Below, piece after piece: positions 16,855 to 24,547 of a DNA stretch of 64,000 nt. The position numbers and the translations under genes were made by a program. Location of the stretch: NCBI RefSeq assembly GCF_900155885.1, contig NZ_FTMB01000005.1, forward strand, positions 186,001 through 250,000, written 5' to 3'. A model generated the notes under the pieces. That model was not told the origin of the DNA and did no database searches. It saw only the letters and a program-made list of their open reading frames with translations. This stretch comes from Rhizobium sp. RU20A. GTDB taxonomy: Bacteria > Pseudomonadota > Alphaproteobacteria > Rhizobiales > Rhizobiaceae. Each line of letters begins with the position of its first letter. The first letter of the stretch is position 1.

Positions 16855-16948
16855 TCCGCTCTGCGGAGACAGATTGTCCCATCACCCGTTTGAATTTGCC
16901 TTCCCGTCGATCATGGCCTATCGACGGGAAAACGGGTGAGGGTTGGCG

Positions 16949-17629
16949 ATGCGCGATCTTTCGACATGGACGGGTGCTCCGGCGCCGACGGGCCTCGAGG
17001 CCGAAGGCCGCTTCGTATCGCTTGAGATCTACGACCATGACCGGCATCTGGAAGCGCTGTGGACCGCCCTTGGCGGTCCGGCGCTGAACCAGCTGATCCG
17101 TTTCTTTCCCGTTTCCGACTTCGAGACCAGCGCCGATTTCGGCCGCTGGCTGGATGGCGCGCAGGGTCCGGGCGGCTACATCACGCAGGTGTTCCGCTCG
17201 CGCGAGACCGGAGAGGTCGTGGGCATGGGCAGCTTCATGCGCCCCGACCCGAAGAACGGTGTCATCGAGATCGGCTCCATCGCCCACGGTCCGGCCATGG
17301 CGCGTTCGGCCATGGCGACGGAAGCCCATTACCTCCTGGCCCGCCACGTATTCGAGGCGATGGGTTACCGGCGCTACGAGTGGAAGTGCCACAATGACAA
17401 CGGCCCGAGCAAGGTCGCGGCCGAACGCTACGGTTTCACCTTCGAAGGCGTCTTCCGCCAGCACATGATCTCGCGGGGTGCCAATCGCGATACGGCCTGG
17501 TTTTCGATGATCGACAGCGAATGGCCGGCGCTGAAGGCGGCTTTTGAGGCCTGGCTTGATCCTGCCAACTTCGAGGCGGATGGCCGGCAGAGGCGGCGTC
17601 TTGAAGAGATCCGGGCGATGGCTGCGTGA
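16949..17629 (+). CDS. GNAT N-acetyltransferase (RimJ/RimL type)
   Basis: Acetyl-CoA-dependent N-acetyltransferase of about 226 residues. The acetyl-CoA-binding region lies between the strand V-V-G-M-G-S-F and S-A-M-A-T-E-A-H-Y-L-L-A; the typical late motif is N-D-N-G-P-S-K-V-A-A-E-R-Y-G-F followed by E-G-V-F-R-Q-H. This resembles RimL-type enzymes that acetylate protein N-termini or small amines. ATG 16949 is preferred to the in-frame TTG at 16943. The stop is 20 bases before the next small gene, suggesting co-transcription. Confidence 0.9.
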   Translation: MRDLSTWTGAPAPTGLEAEGRFVSLEIYDHDRHLEALWTALGGPALNQLIRFFPVSDFETSADFGRWLDGAQGPGGYITQVFRSRETGEVVGMGSFMRPDPKNGVIEIGSIAHGPAMARSAMATEAHYLLARHVFEAMGYRRYEWKCHNDNGPSKVAAERYGFTFEGVFRQHMISRGANRDTAWFSMIDSEWPALKAAFEAWLDPANFEADGRQRRRLEEIRAMAA

Positions 17630-17649
17630 AGAACAAGGGTACCGACGAC

Positions 17650-17862
17650 ATGACCGAGCCGCAGAAGACCACGTCGCCTGCCATCGCCGCCGCCATCATC
17701 CTCCTAGTGTGCGGTGTTGCCTTCTTCTTCCTGCCGAAGCTGATGCTGTGGCTCGGCGCCATCTCGCCCTATCTTGCGGCCGGGGTCGGGGCACTGTTCG
17801 TGCTCGCCTTCTTCCTGGTTTTTTGGCTGCGCGCCCGCTATCAGCGCCGGCGGGGGCTCTGA
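17650..17862 (+). CDS. Small two-helix membrane protein
   Basis: About 70 residues with two hydrophobic segments (roughly residues 12-33 and 37-60) and a basic tail R-A-R-Y-Q-R-R-R, so the C-terminus is likely cytoplasmic. I do not recognise a named family. The ATG at 17650 has AAGGGT eight bases ahead; an in-frame GTG at 17626 would overlap the stop of the acetyltransferase gene. It is probably translated with that gene. Function unknown. Confidence 0.65.
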   Translation: MTEPQKTTSPAIAAAIILLVCGVAFFFLPKLMLWLGAISPYLAAGVGALFVLAFFLVFWLRARYQRRRGL

Positions 17863-17874
17863 GAGTTCGCGCCT

Positions 17875-18951
17875 TCAAGCCTGAAGAGCAGCGCCCAGCA
17901 GCAGCAATCCCATGATCATCACCAGGGCCGCGCCGGCAATCTCGATGGCCGTGCCAATGCGGCTTGCCGTCGAGGCGGAGGAGGCATAGCGCACGGCAAG
18001 GCCCTTGGCCGACACCGCCATGGTAGCGAGCGCCGAGACCGTGATGGCGGTGCCGATGGACATGGCGAGCACCGAGAGAACGCCGCCAAGATAAAGCCCG
18101 TTGAGCAGCGCAAAGGACAGGACGATCAGCGCGCCGGAGCAGGGCCGCAGGCCCACGGCAAGAATGGCCGACCAGGCTTCCGACCAGGCGAAACGATCGC
18201 CCTTGAGCATGGACGGGTCGGGCGCATGGGCATGGCCGCAGTCGCAGACTTCGCCGGGACCATGGGTATGGTGGACATGGCCGTGATGGTGAAGGCCGCG
18301 TGTGCCGTGACCATGTGCATGATCGTTGTTGGACGTGCGGGCATGGCCGCCCATATTGACGGTCATGCCGCCGGCGACGGCCATGGCGGGCACCATCACC
18401 GGCGCCCTCGCCGTCCGAAGCTTCATCAGCTTGCGGATCAGCAGCCAGGCGCCGAAGAGGGCGATCAGGGCGAAGCTTGCGATCTCCAGCGCCTGTGTGG
18501 CGGCTGTCATGGTGATCGAGGTGCCGCGCAGCAGGAGATAGGTGGCGCCGACCATGAGGACGGCGACAAGGCCCTGCAGCAGCGATGAGAGGAAGGAGAG
18601 CAGGACGCCGCGCTTCAATTCCGTCTCGTTGGCGAGCATGTAGGAGGATATGACCGCCTTGCCATGGCCTGGGCCAGCGGCGTGGAACACACCATAGGCG
18701 AAGGAGAGCCCGATCAGGGACCAGAGCTGCCAGGGATCGTCGCGCATGGCGCGCAGCGCGCCGGTGAGGGTGCGATAGAAGGCCTGTTGCTCGCCGTTGA
18801 CCCAGGACAGGAGAGGGCGAAGAGGCCCCGTCGCGGAAAAGCCGGGTTCGGCGGAGCCGATGCCGAGCGGTGATTGGGCATGGGCGGCGCCAAAGGCCGC
18901 CAGCGCCGCGACAGAGGCGATGAGGACGAGCTTGGTGTGCCGGGATGCCAT
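17875..18951 (-). CDS. NicO-family nickel/cobalt exporter (RcnA-like) with His-rich loop
   Basis: Inner-membrane transporter of 358 residues in the NicO (high-affinity nickel transport/RcnA) family. An N-terminal signal-like helix is followed by six or so membrane segments. Family motifs are H-A-A-G-P-G-H-G-K-A (near 90-99) and G-L-R-P-C-S-G-A. A loop at about residues 203-243 is rich in His plus C-D-C-G-H, fitting metal capture. The start ATG shares one base with the stop of the DUF1007 gene (TGATG), so the two are translationally coupled. Direction (export) and metal (nickel, cobalt or other) are inferred from family. Confidence 0.88.
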   Translation of the reverse strand: MASRHTKLVLIASVAALAAFGAAHAQSPLGIGSAEPGFSATGPLRPLLSWVNGEQQAFYRTLTGALRAMRDDPWQLWSLIGLSFAYGVFHAAGPGHGKAVISSYMLANETELKRGVLLSFLSSLLQGLVAVLMVGATYLLLRGTSITMTAATQALEIASFALIALFGAWLLIRKLMKLRTARAPVMVPAMAVAGGMTVNMGGHARTSNNDHAHGHGTRGLHHHGHVHHTHGPGEVCDCGHAHAPDPSMLKGDRFAWSEAWSAILAVGLRPCSGALIVLSFALLNGLYLGGVLSVLAMSIGTAITVSALATMAVSAKGLAVRYASSASTASRIGTAIEIAGAALVMIMGLLLLGAALQA

Positions 18952-19595
18952 CAGCAGGTGACCTCCATGCGTGTCGCGAAGAGCTTGGACATGTCGGTGC
19001 CCATGGGATCGTTGAAGAAGGCGTCGGTGAGGGACGCCTTGTTTTCGGCCAGCACCTCGTCCGGGTCGGGACGCACCACCTTGTGCTGACACGCAAGAAC
19101 CTTGTCGCCGACGAGATGCAGATCCTCGTCGCTCGCAAAATCCATCGCCGTATACATGGTGGGATCGTAGACGCCGAAGGTGAGTCGGCCCTTGAGCGGC
19201 ATGGGCTCGGACGGCTTGACCACGAAGAACATGAGCAGCTGCCCGTCCTTGTAATCGACGTGAATGATATCCGGCGGGGTCACCTTGATGGTTTTGCCGT
19301 TGTCGGTGATCGTCGTGTAGTAGTCGTATTCGCCAAGCGAGTCCTTCACGGTCTTGCCGACTTCGGCCAGTTCGTCCGGGTCGAGCTTGCCGTTGGAATT
19401 CTTGTCGAAATCCATGACAACGCTGGCCGAGAACATGTCGTCGAAGCGCCAGACATTGCGCAGTTCCTGGATCTGGTTGCCGACATCGTCCGACACGATC
19501 TCAAGGCGCGCCTCTGCAAAGATGTGCGGATGGGCAAGAGCCGTTCCAGTGGCAAAGAGCACCGCGGCGGCGGCGAGCGTGAGGGCCTTCTTCAT
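18951..19595 (-). CDS. DUF1007-family exported protein
   Basis: A 214-residue protein with a clear signal peptide (M-K-K-A-L-T-L then a hydrophobic run to T-A-L-A-H). The mature start H-P-H-I-F-A-E is the DUF1007 hallmark, and D-F-D-K-N-S-N-G-K-L-D-P-D-E-L matches a calcium-type EF-hand loop. DUF1007 genes are repeatedly found beside NicO exporters, where the protein is thought to be a periplasmic metal-handling partner; biochemical function is not settled. The ATG at 19595 removes a long upstream extension that lacks a signal. It overlaps the NicO start. Confidence 0.85.
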   Translation of the reverse strand: MKKALTLAAAAVLFATGTALAHPHIFAEARLEIVSDDVGNQIQELRNVWRFDDMFSASVVMDFDKNSNGKLDPDELAEVGKTVKDSLGEYDYYTTITDNGKTIKVTPPDIIHVDYKDGQLLMFFVVKPSEPMPLKGRLTFGVYDPTMYTAMDFASDEDLHLVGDKVLACQHKVVRPDPDEVLAENKASLTDAFFNDPMGTDMSKLFATRMEVTC

Positions 19596-19680
19596 CGGCA
19601 CGATCCTGAGTGAGACATGGAGGCGCTGGCTGCGTCGGGTTGGAAATGGCCGCCAAATGGGACGGAATTGGGACTTTTCC

Positions 19681-20574
19681 TTAGCGGTGGCGGCGGAACC
19701 AGGCATGCAGAAAGTCCACGAAGGTGCGTACCTTGGCCGGCAGGTAGCGCCGGTGCGGATAGATGGCATAGATGCCGCGATCCTTCGTCAGGTAGTCGTC
19801 AAAGAGGGTGACGAGTTCGCCGCTGGCGATCTTTGAGCGGGCGATGAAATCCGGGCAGATGCTGACGCCAAGCCCCGCCACGGCGGCGCGCAGGCAGGCC
19901 AGCGGGCTGTTGACCTCGAGCGGGCCTGATATCGCCACGGAGAAGGTGCTGCCGTCTGTCTCTGCAAAGCGCCAGTTGCCGTGGTTGCGCCCGTTGGTAT
20001 CGATGATGCAGGGAACGCGCGCCAGCGCCGAGGGATGGTCGAGTGGCCCATGCTTTTCGAGAAAACTCGGGGAAGCGCAGAAGAGAAGCTGGAAATCATC
20101 GAGCTTGCGGGCAATCAGCGTCGAATCTTCGAGCTTGGTGATGCGGATCGCGACGTCGAAGCCTTCCTCGACCAGATCCACGAAGCGGTCTTCGGCGACG
20201 ATGTCGAGCGACAGTTCCGGATGGGCGACGCTGAAGTCCACGAAGGACTGGCCGATCTCGGCATCGATGAAGGTTCGCGGCGCGGTGATGCGCAGGCGCC
20301 CGCGCAGGTCCGAATTGTTGGCGCGCACGAGATCGGCGAGGTTGTCGATTTCCTTGAGTATATCGGACGCCGTGCGGTAATAGGTATGCCCGGCTTCCGT
20401 CAGGGAAAACTGGCGGGTGGTGCGGTTGAGAAGAAGCGCGCCCAACTCGTCTTCAAGCTCGCGCACATATTTCGACAGCAGCGCCTTGGATCGCCCGACG
20501 CGGCGGGCGGCGGCGGAAAAGCCTTCGGCATCGACGACGTCGATAAAGGCGCGAATGCGGGTCAGGGTATCCAT
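19681..20574 (-). CDS. LysR-family transcriptional regulator
   Basis: A 297-residue LysR regulator. The N-terminal winged helix holds F-I-D-V-V-D-A-E-G-F-S-A-A-A-R-R and S-K-A-L-L-S-K-Y-V-R-E-L-E; the effector domain follows from about residue 90. Sequence style (R-T-T-R-Q-F-S-L-T-E-A-G) places it in the CrgA-like branch. It lies 85 bases upstream of DUF1007 on the same strand and could be co-transcribed, but LysR proteins more often control a divergent gene; here the divergent side is the speF leader region about 270 bases away. Target and ligand unknown. Confidence 0.92.
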   Translation of the reverse strand: MDTLTRIRAFIDVVDAEGFSAAARRVGRSKALLSKYVRELEDELGALLLNRTTRQFSLTEAGHTYYRTASDILKEIDNLADLVRANNSDLRGRLRITAPRTFIDAEIGQSFVDFSVAHPELSLDIVAEDRFVDLVEEGFDVAIRITKLEDSTLIARKLDDFQLLFCASPSFLEKHGPLDHPSALARVPCIIDTNGRNHGNWRFAETDGSTFSVAISGPLEVNSPLACLRAAVAGLGVSICPDFIARSKIASGELVTLFDDYLTKDRGIYAIYPHRRYLPAKVRTFVDFLHAWFRRHR

Positions 20575-20849
20575 GCGGCAGCTTTCGGTTCCGGTCTTGG
20601 CGCGGCAGCGAGTGCCTCGTGTCTATCGGCCATGATTTGGATCGCTCTGACAAGGCTGTTTCGCCCCGATGCGGCTCGCAAATACAGGCCGGGAGACCCC
20701 GGACAAGCCCTGCCGAAGGGGTCGCAGAAGATGGCCCTAAACTTTTTTGCCCTGACGCAAAAAACCACTTGATTGCGACAGCGAACTTTCTTACCTACGC
20801 CCTTGCCCAAAGTCGCACGTGCCTGTGGGTGTCCGCCGTCCCTCGATGT

Positions 20850-21195
20850 GGTGAGGAAACGGTAAGGTACCTGGAACTAACCGCTCCAGTCGCTATCCCG
20901 GCCAACCGGGAAATGCGAGGACACCTTGAAGCAACGACGGTGCGGGCCTTTCTGGTCTCTGCTGGCTTTCCATCAGCCTGCGTTACTGAAGAGGCACACC
21001 TTCATTGCCGAAAGTGCGGTCGGGTCACTCCCTCCAATCTAAGGCAGACAAAGCGGAACAGAGCCTAGGCGGGCTTCGTTCCACCGTTCGCGCAGTTGCG
21101 CATGTCATGGTTCCGGGGTCTCCACCGGCTGGTACCGTGGCGTCGTCGCATCTGTCCTTTGTCCCTCTGGGTTACTCCCGGAGCAGCTGGATTAT
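20850..21195 (+). ncRNA. speF-type leader RNA (polyamine-linked cis-regulatory element)
   Basis: The 5' leader of the decarboxylase contains the conserved block I know from the alphaproteobacterial speF motif: GGTACCTGGAACTAACCGC, with stem CTGGA (20871-20875)/TCCAG (20885-20889) and then CCCGG (20897-20901)/CCGGG (20906-20910) with a CCAA loop, followed by ATGCGAGGACACC. The leader continues, G+C rich and without an open frame of its own, to just before the start at 21208. This element is always upstream of ornithine/lysine decarboxylase genes and is believed to control them; the sensed ligand is not established to my knowledge. The 5' boundary is approximate. The remaining part of the gap (20575-20849) shows nothing recognisable. 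Confidence 0.78.
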
Positions 21196-21207
21196 GGGGA
21201 TACCATT

Positions 21208-22341
21208 ATGACGACCGCACGCATCATCGACTTCCTGAACACCCGACGTCCAGAAGGCCCCTGCCTCGTGGTCGACCTCGACGTCGTGCGCGACAATTTC
21301 AAGGCTTTCCGCCACGCCCTGCCCGACAGCTCCATCTACTACGCTGTCAAGGCCAACCCGGCTCCGGAAATCCTGCGCCTGCTCGCCGGCATGGGCTCCA
21401 ACTTCGATTGCGCGTCCGTCGCCGAAATCGAAATGGCGCTGAACGCCGGTGCAACGCCTGCCCGCATTTCCTTCGGCAACACGATCAAGAAGGAGCGCGA
21501 TGTCGCCCGTGCGCATGCACTCGGCATCAACCTCTTCGCCGTCGACAGCCACGAGGAAGTCGAGAAGATCTCCCGTGCCGCCCCCGGTGCGCGTGTCTTC
21601 TGCCGCGTTCTGACCGATGGTGACGGTGCCGAATGGCCGCTGTCGCGCAAGTTCGGCTGCGTTCCGCAGATGGCCGTCGACGTTCTCGTCTACGCTCATC
21701 AGCTCGGCCTTGTTTCCTACGGCGTCTCGTTCCATGTCGGTTCGCAGATGACCAAGGTCGATGCCTGGGATGCGGCTCTTGCCGATGCCAAGCGCGTTTT
21801 CGTCTCGCTCGCCAAGCAGGGCATCGAGCTGAAGATGGTCAACATGGGCGGCGGCTTCCCGACGAAGTACCTGAAGGACGTGCCGTCGGCGGAAGCCTAC
21901 GGCAAGGCGATCTTCGGTTCGCTGCGCAAGCACTTCGGCAACAACCTGCCGGAAACGATCATCGAGCCGGGCCGCGGCATGGTGGGCAATGCGGGTGTCA
22001 TCAAGACGGAAGTCGTGCTGATCTCCAAGAAGTCCGACAATGACGCGCACCGCTGGGTGTTCCTCGACATCGGCAAGTTTGGCGGTCTGGCCGAAACCAT
22101 GGACGAGGCCATCCGCTACCCGATCCGTACCACGCGCGATCAGGACGCCATGGAGCCGTGCGTGCTCGCCGGTCCGACCTGCGATTCGGCCGACGTGATG
22201 TATGAGAAGAACATGTATCCGCTGCCGGTCTCCCTGACCATCGGTGACGAGGTTCTGATCGAAGGCACCGGCGCCTACACGACGACCTATTCGGCCGTCG
22301 CCTTCAACGGCTTCGATCCGCTGAAGGCCTACGTCATCTAA
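21208..22341 (+). CDS. speF: Ornithine/lysine decarboxylase, alanine-racemase-fold type
   Basis: PLP-dependent decarboxylase that turns ornithine (or lysine) into putrescine (or cadaverine), the entry to polyamine synthesis. The 377-residue protein is of the eukaryote-like fold III type: the PLP Lys48 is in Y-A-V-K-A-N-P, the glycine-rich phosphate loop in N-M-G-G-G-F-P, and the catalytic Cys325 in T-C-D-S-A-D (cross-subunit active site). It follows the speF leader RNA, which probably sets its expression, and is followed by a strong terminator at 22352-22379. Ornithine versus lysine preference cannot be decided here; many rhizobial enzymes take both. Confidence 0.93.
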   Translation: MTTARIIDFLNTRRPEGPCLVVDLDVVRDNFKAFRHALPDSSIYYAVKANPAPEILRLLAGMGSNFDCASVAEIEMALNAGATPARISFGNTIKKERDVARAHALGINLFAVDSHEEVEKISRAAPGARVFCRVLTDGDGAEWPLSRKFGCVPQMAVDVLVYAHQLGLVSYGVSFHVGSQMTKVDAWDAALADAKRVFVSLAKQGIELKMVNMGGGFPTKYLKDVPSAEAYGKAIFGSLRKHFGNNLPETIIEPGRGMVGNAGVIKTEVVLISKKSDNDAHRWVFLDIGKFGGLAETMDEAIRYPIRTTRDQDAMEPCVLAGPTCDSADVMYEKNMYPLPVSLTIGDEVLIEGTGAYTTTYSAVAFNGFDPLKAYVI

Positions 22342-22351
22342 GGTCGCATAA

Positions 22352-22379
22352 CGCTCCCGCATGAGGCGGGAGCGCTTTT
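22352..22379 (+). terminator. Intrinsic terminator after the decarboxylase gene
   Basis: CGCTCCCGC (22352-22360) pairs with GCGGGAGCG (22366-22374) across ATGAG, followed by C and four T. Confidence 0.85.
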
Positions 22380-22432
22380 CACAATCAGTTCTGGATACCG
22401 TCTGAAGCGGTTTTGGGTACGGGAGGCCGACG

Positions 22433-23023
22433 ATGGCCACTGTTCTTGACACTGTGCGCGCTTTCTTCGCGCAGAATGCCTATGTGATCGACGCTGAAAA
22501 TGCCGGGGATGTCGTGGCGCGCGAAACGCTGCTCGACCGCGCCATGGGCCCGGGCCGTACGCGCAAGTCGTCGGAAAAGATCCGCCGCGGCCGCCTGCCG
22601 GCCGACGGCCTGGCGCTCGTCGCCCGCGATCCGTCGGGCCATGTGATCGGCACGATCCGCCTGTGGAACATCGAGGCTGGCGTCACCGCCGAAGGCCATG
22701 CCGTGTCCGCGCTCCTGCTCGGCCCGCTGGCCGTCGATCCGGACCAGGAAGGCAAGGGCGTGGGCGGCGCGCTGATGCGGGCGGCGATCCAGGAAGCGGC
22801 CCGCCGCGAGCATGGCGCGATCCTGCTCGTCGGCGATCCCGAGTACTACGAGCGCTTCGGCTTCTTCGCCGATCGCGTGCAGCATCTCGTCATGCCCGGT
22901 CCCTTCGAGCGCCGCCGTTTCCTCGGCCTCGAGCTCAAGGCCGGCTGGCTGGCGGGCGCGGCCGGCATGATCGTGCCGACGGGCCGCAAGCTGTCGTCGC
23001 CCTCCTACCTCAAGGCCGCCTGA
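22433..23023 (+). CDS. GNAT N-acetyltransferase (YhbS-like)
   Basis: A 196-residue acetyltransferase. The acetyl-CoA loop is seen in G-P-L-A-V-D-P-D-Q-E-G-K-G-V-G-G-A-L-M, and the substrate side in V-G-D-P-E-Y-Y-E-R-F-G-F, a pattern of the YhbS group of small-molecule acetyltransferases. A GGGAGG ribosome-binding site precedes the ATG. It lies just after the speF terminator; a role in acetylating polyamines is possible from location but not shown by any motif. Confidence 0.88.
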   Translation: MATVLDTVRAFFAQNAYVIDAENAGDVVARETLLDRAMGPGRTRKSSEKIRRGRLPADGLALVARDPSGHVIGTIRLWNIEAGVTAEGHAVSALLLGPLAVDPDQEGKGVGGALMRAAIQEAARREHGAILLVGDPEYYERFGFFADRVQHLVMPGPFERRRFLGLELKAGWLAGAAGMIVPTGRKLSSPSYLKAA

Positions 23024-23184
23024 TCGCGTCACCGCGCAGGCGCCGGGCGCCGCTCGCCTTGCCCTGTTCCCGGGCGCGAGCGGCGCCTCGAACTGCCTGC
23101 TGCGCCTTCTCCTCTCGTGCGGCACTGTCTCCTTCCATTTTGCTTTTGCTTGCCTGTCACGCCTTTCGCCTGTCAGAATGGCAG

Positions 23185-23853
23185 ATGGTCATCGGACCAT
23201 CGGGGGAGGGGACGGGTTTGGATGGTTTCACGCCGCTGCCGGCAACGACGCTGCTTTCCTTCCTGGTGGCATCAATAGTGATCGAAATCACGCCGGGGCC
23301 GAATATGGCCTATCTCGCCCTCGTGTCGGCCAGCGAAGGGCGGATGAAGGGTTTGGCAACGGTGGCCGGCATTGCGCTCGGCCTCGCGCTCCTCGGCATT
23401 GCGAGCGCCTATGGCGTCGCAGAACTCATTCGCGGTTCCGCCTTTCTCTACGAGGTGCTGCGCTGGGGCGGGGCGGCTTTCCTCTTCTACCTCGCCTATG
23501 ACGGCTGGCGTGACGCAGGCGTGGAGACAGAGCCGACGGGGCGCGGGGCGACGACCTATTTCCTGCGCGGGCTGGCCACCAATCTTCTGAACCCCAAGGC
23601 AGCGTTGTTCTTCGTGACCGTCGTGCCCGGCTTCATCGACAGTCAGCTGACGGGCGCGTCTGCCTTCATCCTGCTCGGCGCGGTCTATGTCGGTGTCGCG
23701 ACCATCATCCATGCTTCGATCGTGGCCCTGGCCGGCGCGCTCCATCCCCTTTTGTCTGACCCCGCCCGCGAACGTCGGTTGCGGAGGATGCTTTCGCTGC
23801 TTCTTGCCGGGGTCGCCGTTTGGTTTCTCGCCAGCTCGGCGTCTCGCGTCTGA
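23185..23853 (+). CDS. LysE-family amino acid/metabolite exporter
   Basis: Inner-membrane exporter of about 211-222 residues with six hydrophobic segments. The family signature T-P-G-P-N-M-A-Y-L-A-L-V at the end of helix 1, the basic G-R-M-K-G loop and N-L-L-N-P-K-A-A-L-F-F-V are clear. Start choice is open: ATG 23185 has no ribosome-binding site, whereas TTG 23218 follows GGGGGAGGGG and gives the more usual length. LysE/RhtB proteins export amino acids such as lysine, threonine or homoserine lactone; the substrate here is unknown. The gene is between the polyamine and phytochrome genes with no clear link to either. Confidence 0.87.
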   Translation: MVIGPSGEGTGLDGFTPLPATTLLSFLVASIVIEITPGPNMAYLALVSASEGRMKGLATVAGIALGLALLGIASAYGVAELIRGSAFLYEVLRWGGAAFLFYLAYDGWRDAGVETEPTGRGATTYFLRGLATNLLNPKAALFFVTVVPGFIDSQLTGASAFILLGAVYVGVATIIHASIVALAGALHPLLSDPARERRLRRMLSLLLAGVAVWFLASSASRV

Positions 23854-23989
23854 GATGTGGCTGGTCGTGGTTTCGGCTGGCGGCGCTTTTTCCTTATCAA
23901 AAAAGAGCTATGTCGAACGGAACCAAGCGTAGCCTGATGCGTTTCGATCGTGTTTTGTCACATTCCGATTCGCAGGGACGATCGAACGC

Positions 23990-24547
23990 ATGCAGCCTAC
24001 CAATCGGCGTTTCGATCTTCGCGAGCGCACCCGCAATGCCCATGACACGGTCGATCGCCTCGTCGGGGTGTGGAAGACCCGGGCGGATTACGTGGACTAT
24101 CTCCGGTCCATCCATCTGTTTCGCAGCCGCTACGAGGCGGCGCTCGATGCGATCGTGCTTCCCGCCTGTTTCAGAGACTGGTCCACGGGCCAGGCTGTAC
24201 CGGAAGCGACGCGCGATCTCGCCGATCTCGGCGTGCGGCGTCTGCCGCCCGTCGACAAGGCCGTCATCGATACCGATATCTCCAGCCTGCTCGGAACGCT
24301 CTATGTGCTCGAGGGGTCCGGGCTTGGTGCGCGCCTGCTGTGTCAGCGCGCTCTGGCTCTCGGCCTGACGGCTGACAGCGGCGCTCGTCATCTTTTCCTT
24401 CTCGCTGGCCGGGTGGATGCATGGCGGGCTTTCGGTGCTATCCTCGAGAACGCGCCGATCTATGACGCGGGACGCGCGGTGCGTGCAGCGGAGCGGGCCT
24501 TCGGTGATGCCGCTGAGGCCTTTGGCGGGGCGTTTGCAGATGCATGA
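23990..24547 (+). CDS. bphO: Biliverdin-producing heme oxygenase
   Basis: Opens heme to biliverdin IX-alpha, the chromophore of the phytochrome encoded next. The 185-residue all-helical protein has the proximal heme ligand in R-T-R-N-A-H-D (His18) and the flexible distal helix glycines in L-E-G-S-G-L-G-A-R. Its stop overlaps the phytochrome start by 8 bases (24540-24547), so enzyme and apoprotein are made together. The ATG at 23990 has CAGGGA ahead of it. Electron donor (ferredoxin or other) is not encoded nearby. Confidence 0.92.
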   Translation: MQPTNRRFDLRERTRNAHDTVDRLVGVWKTRADYVDYLRSIHLFRSRYEAALDAIVLPACFRDWSTGQAVPEATRDLADLGVRRLPPVDKAVIDTDISSLLGTLYVLEGSGLGARLLCQRALALGLTADSGARHLFLLAGRVDAWRAFGAILENAPIYDAGRAVRAAERAFGDAAEAFGGAFADA

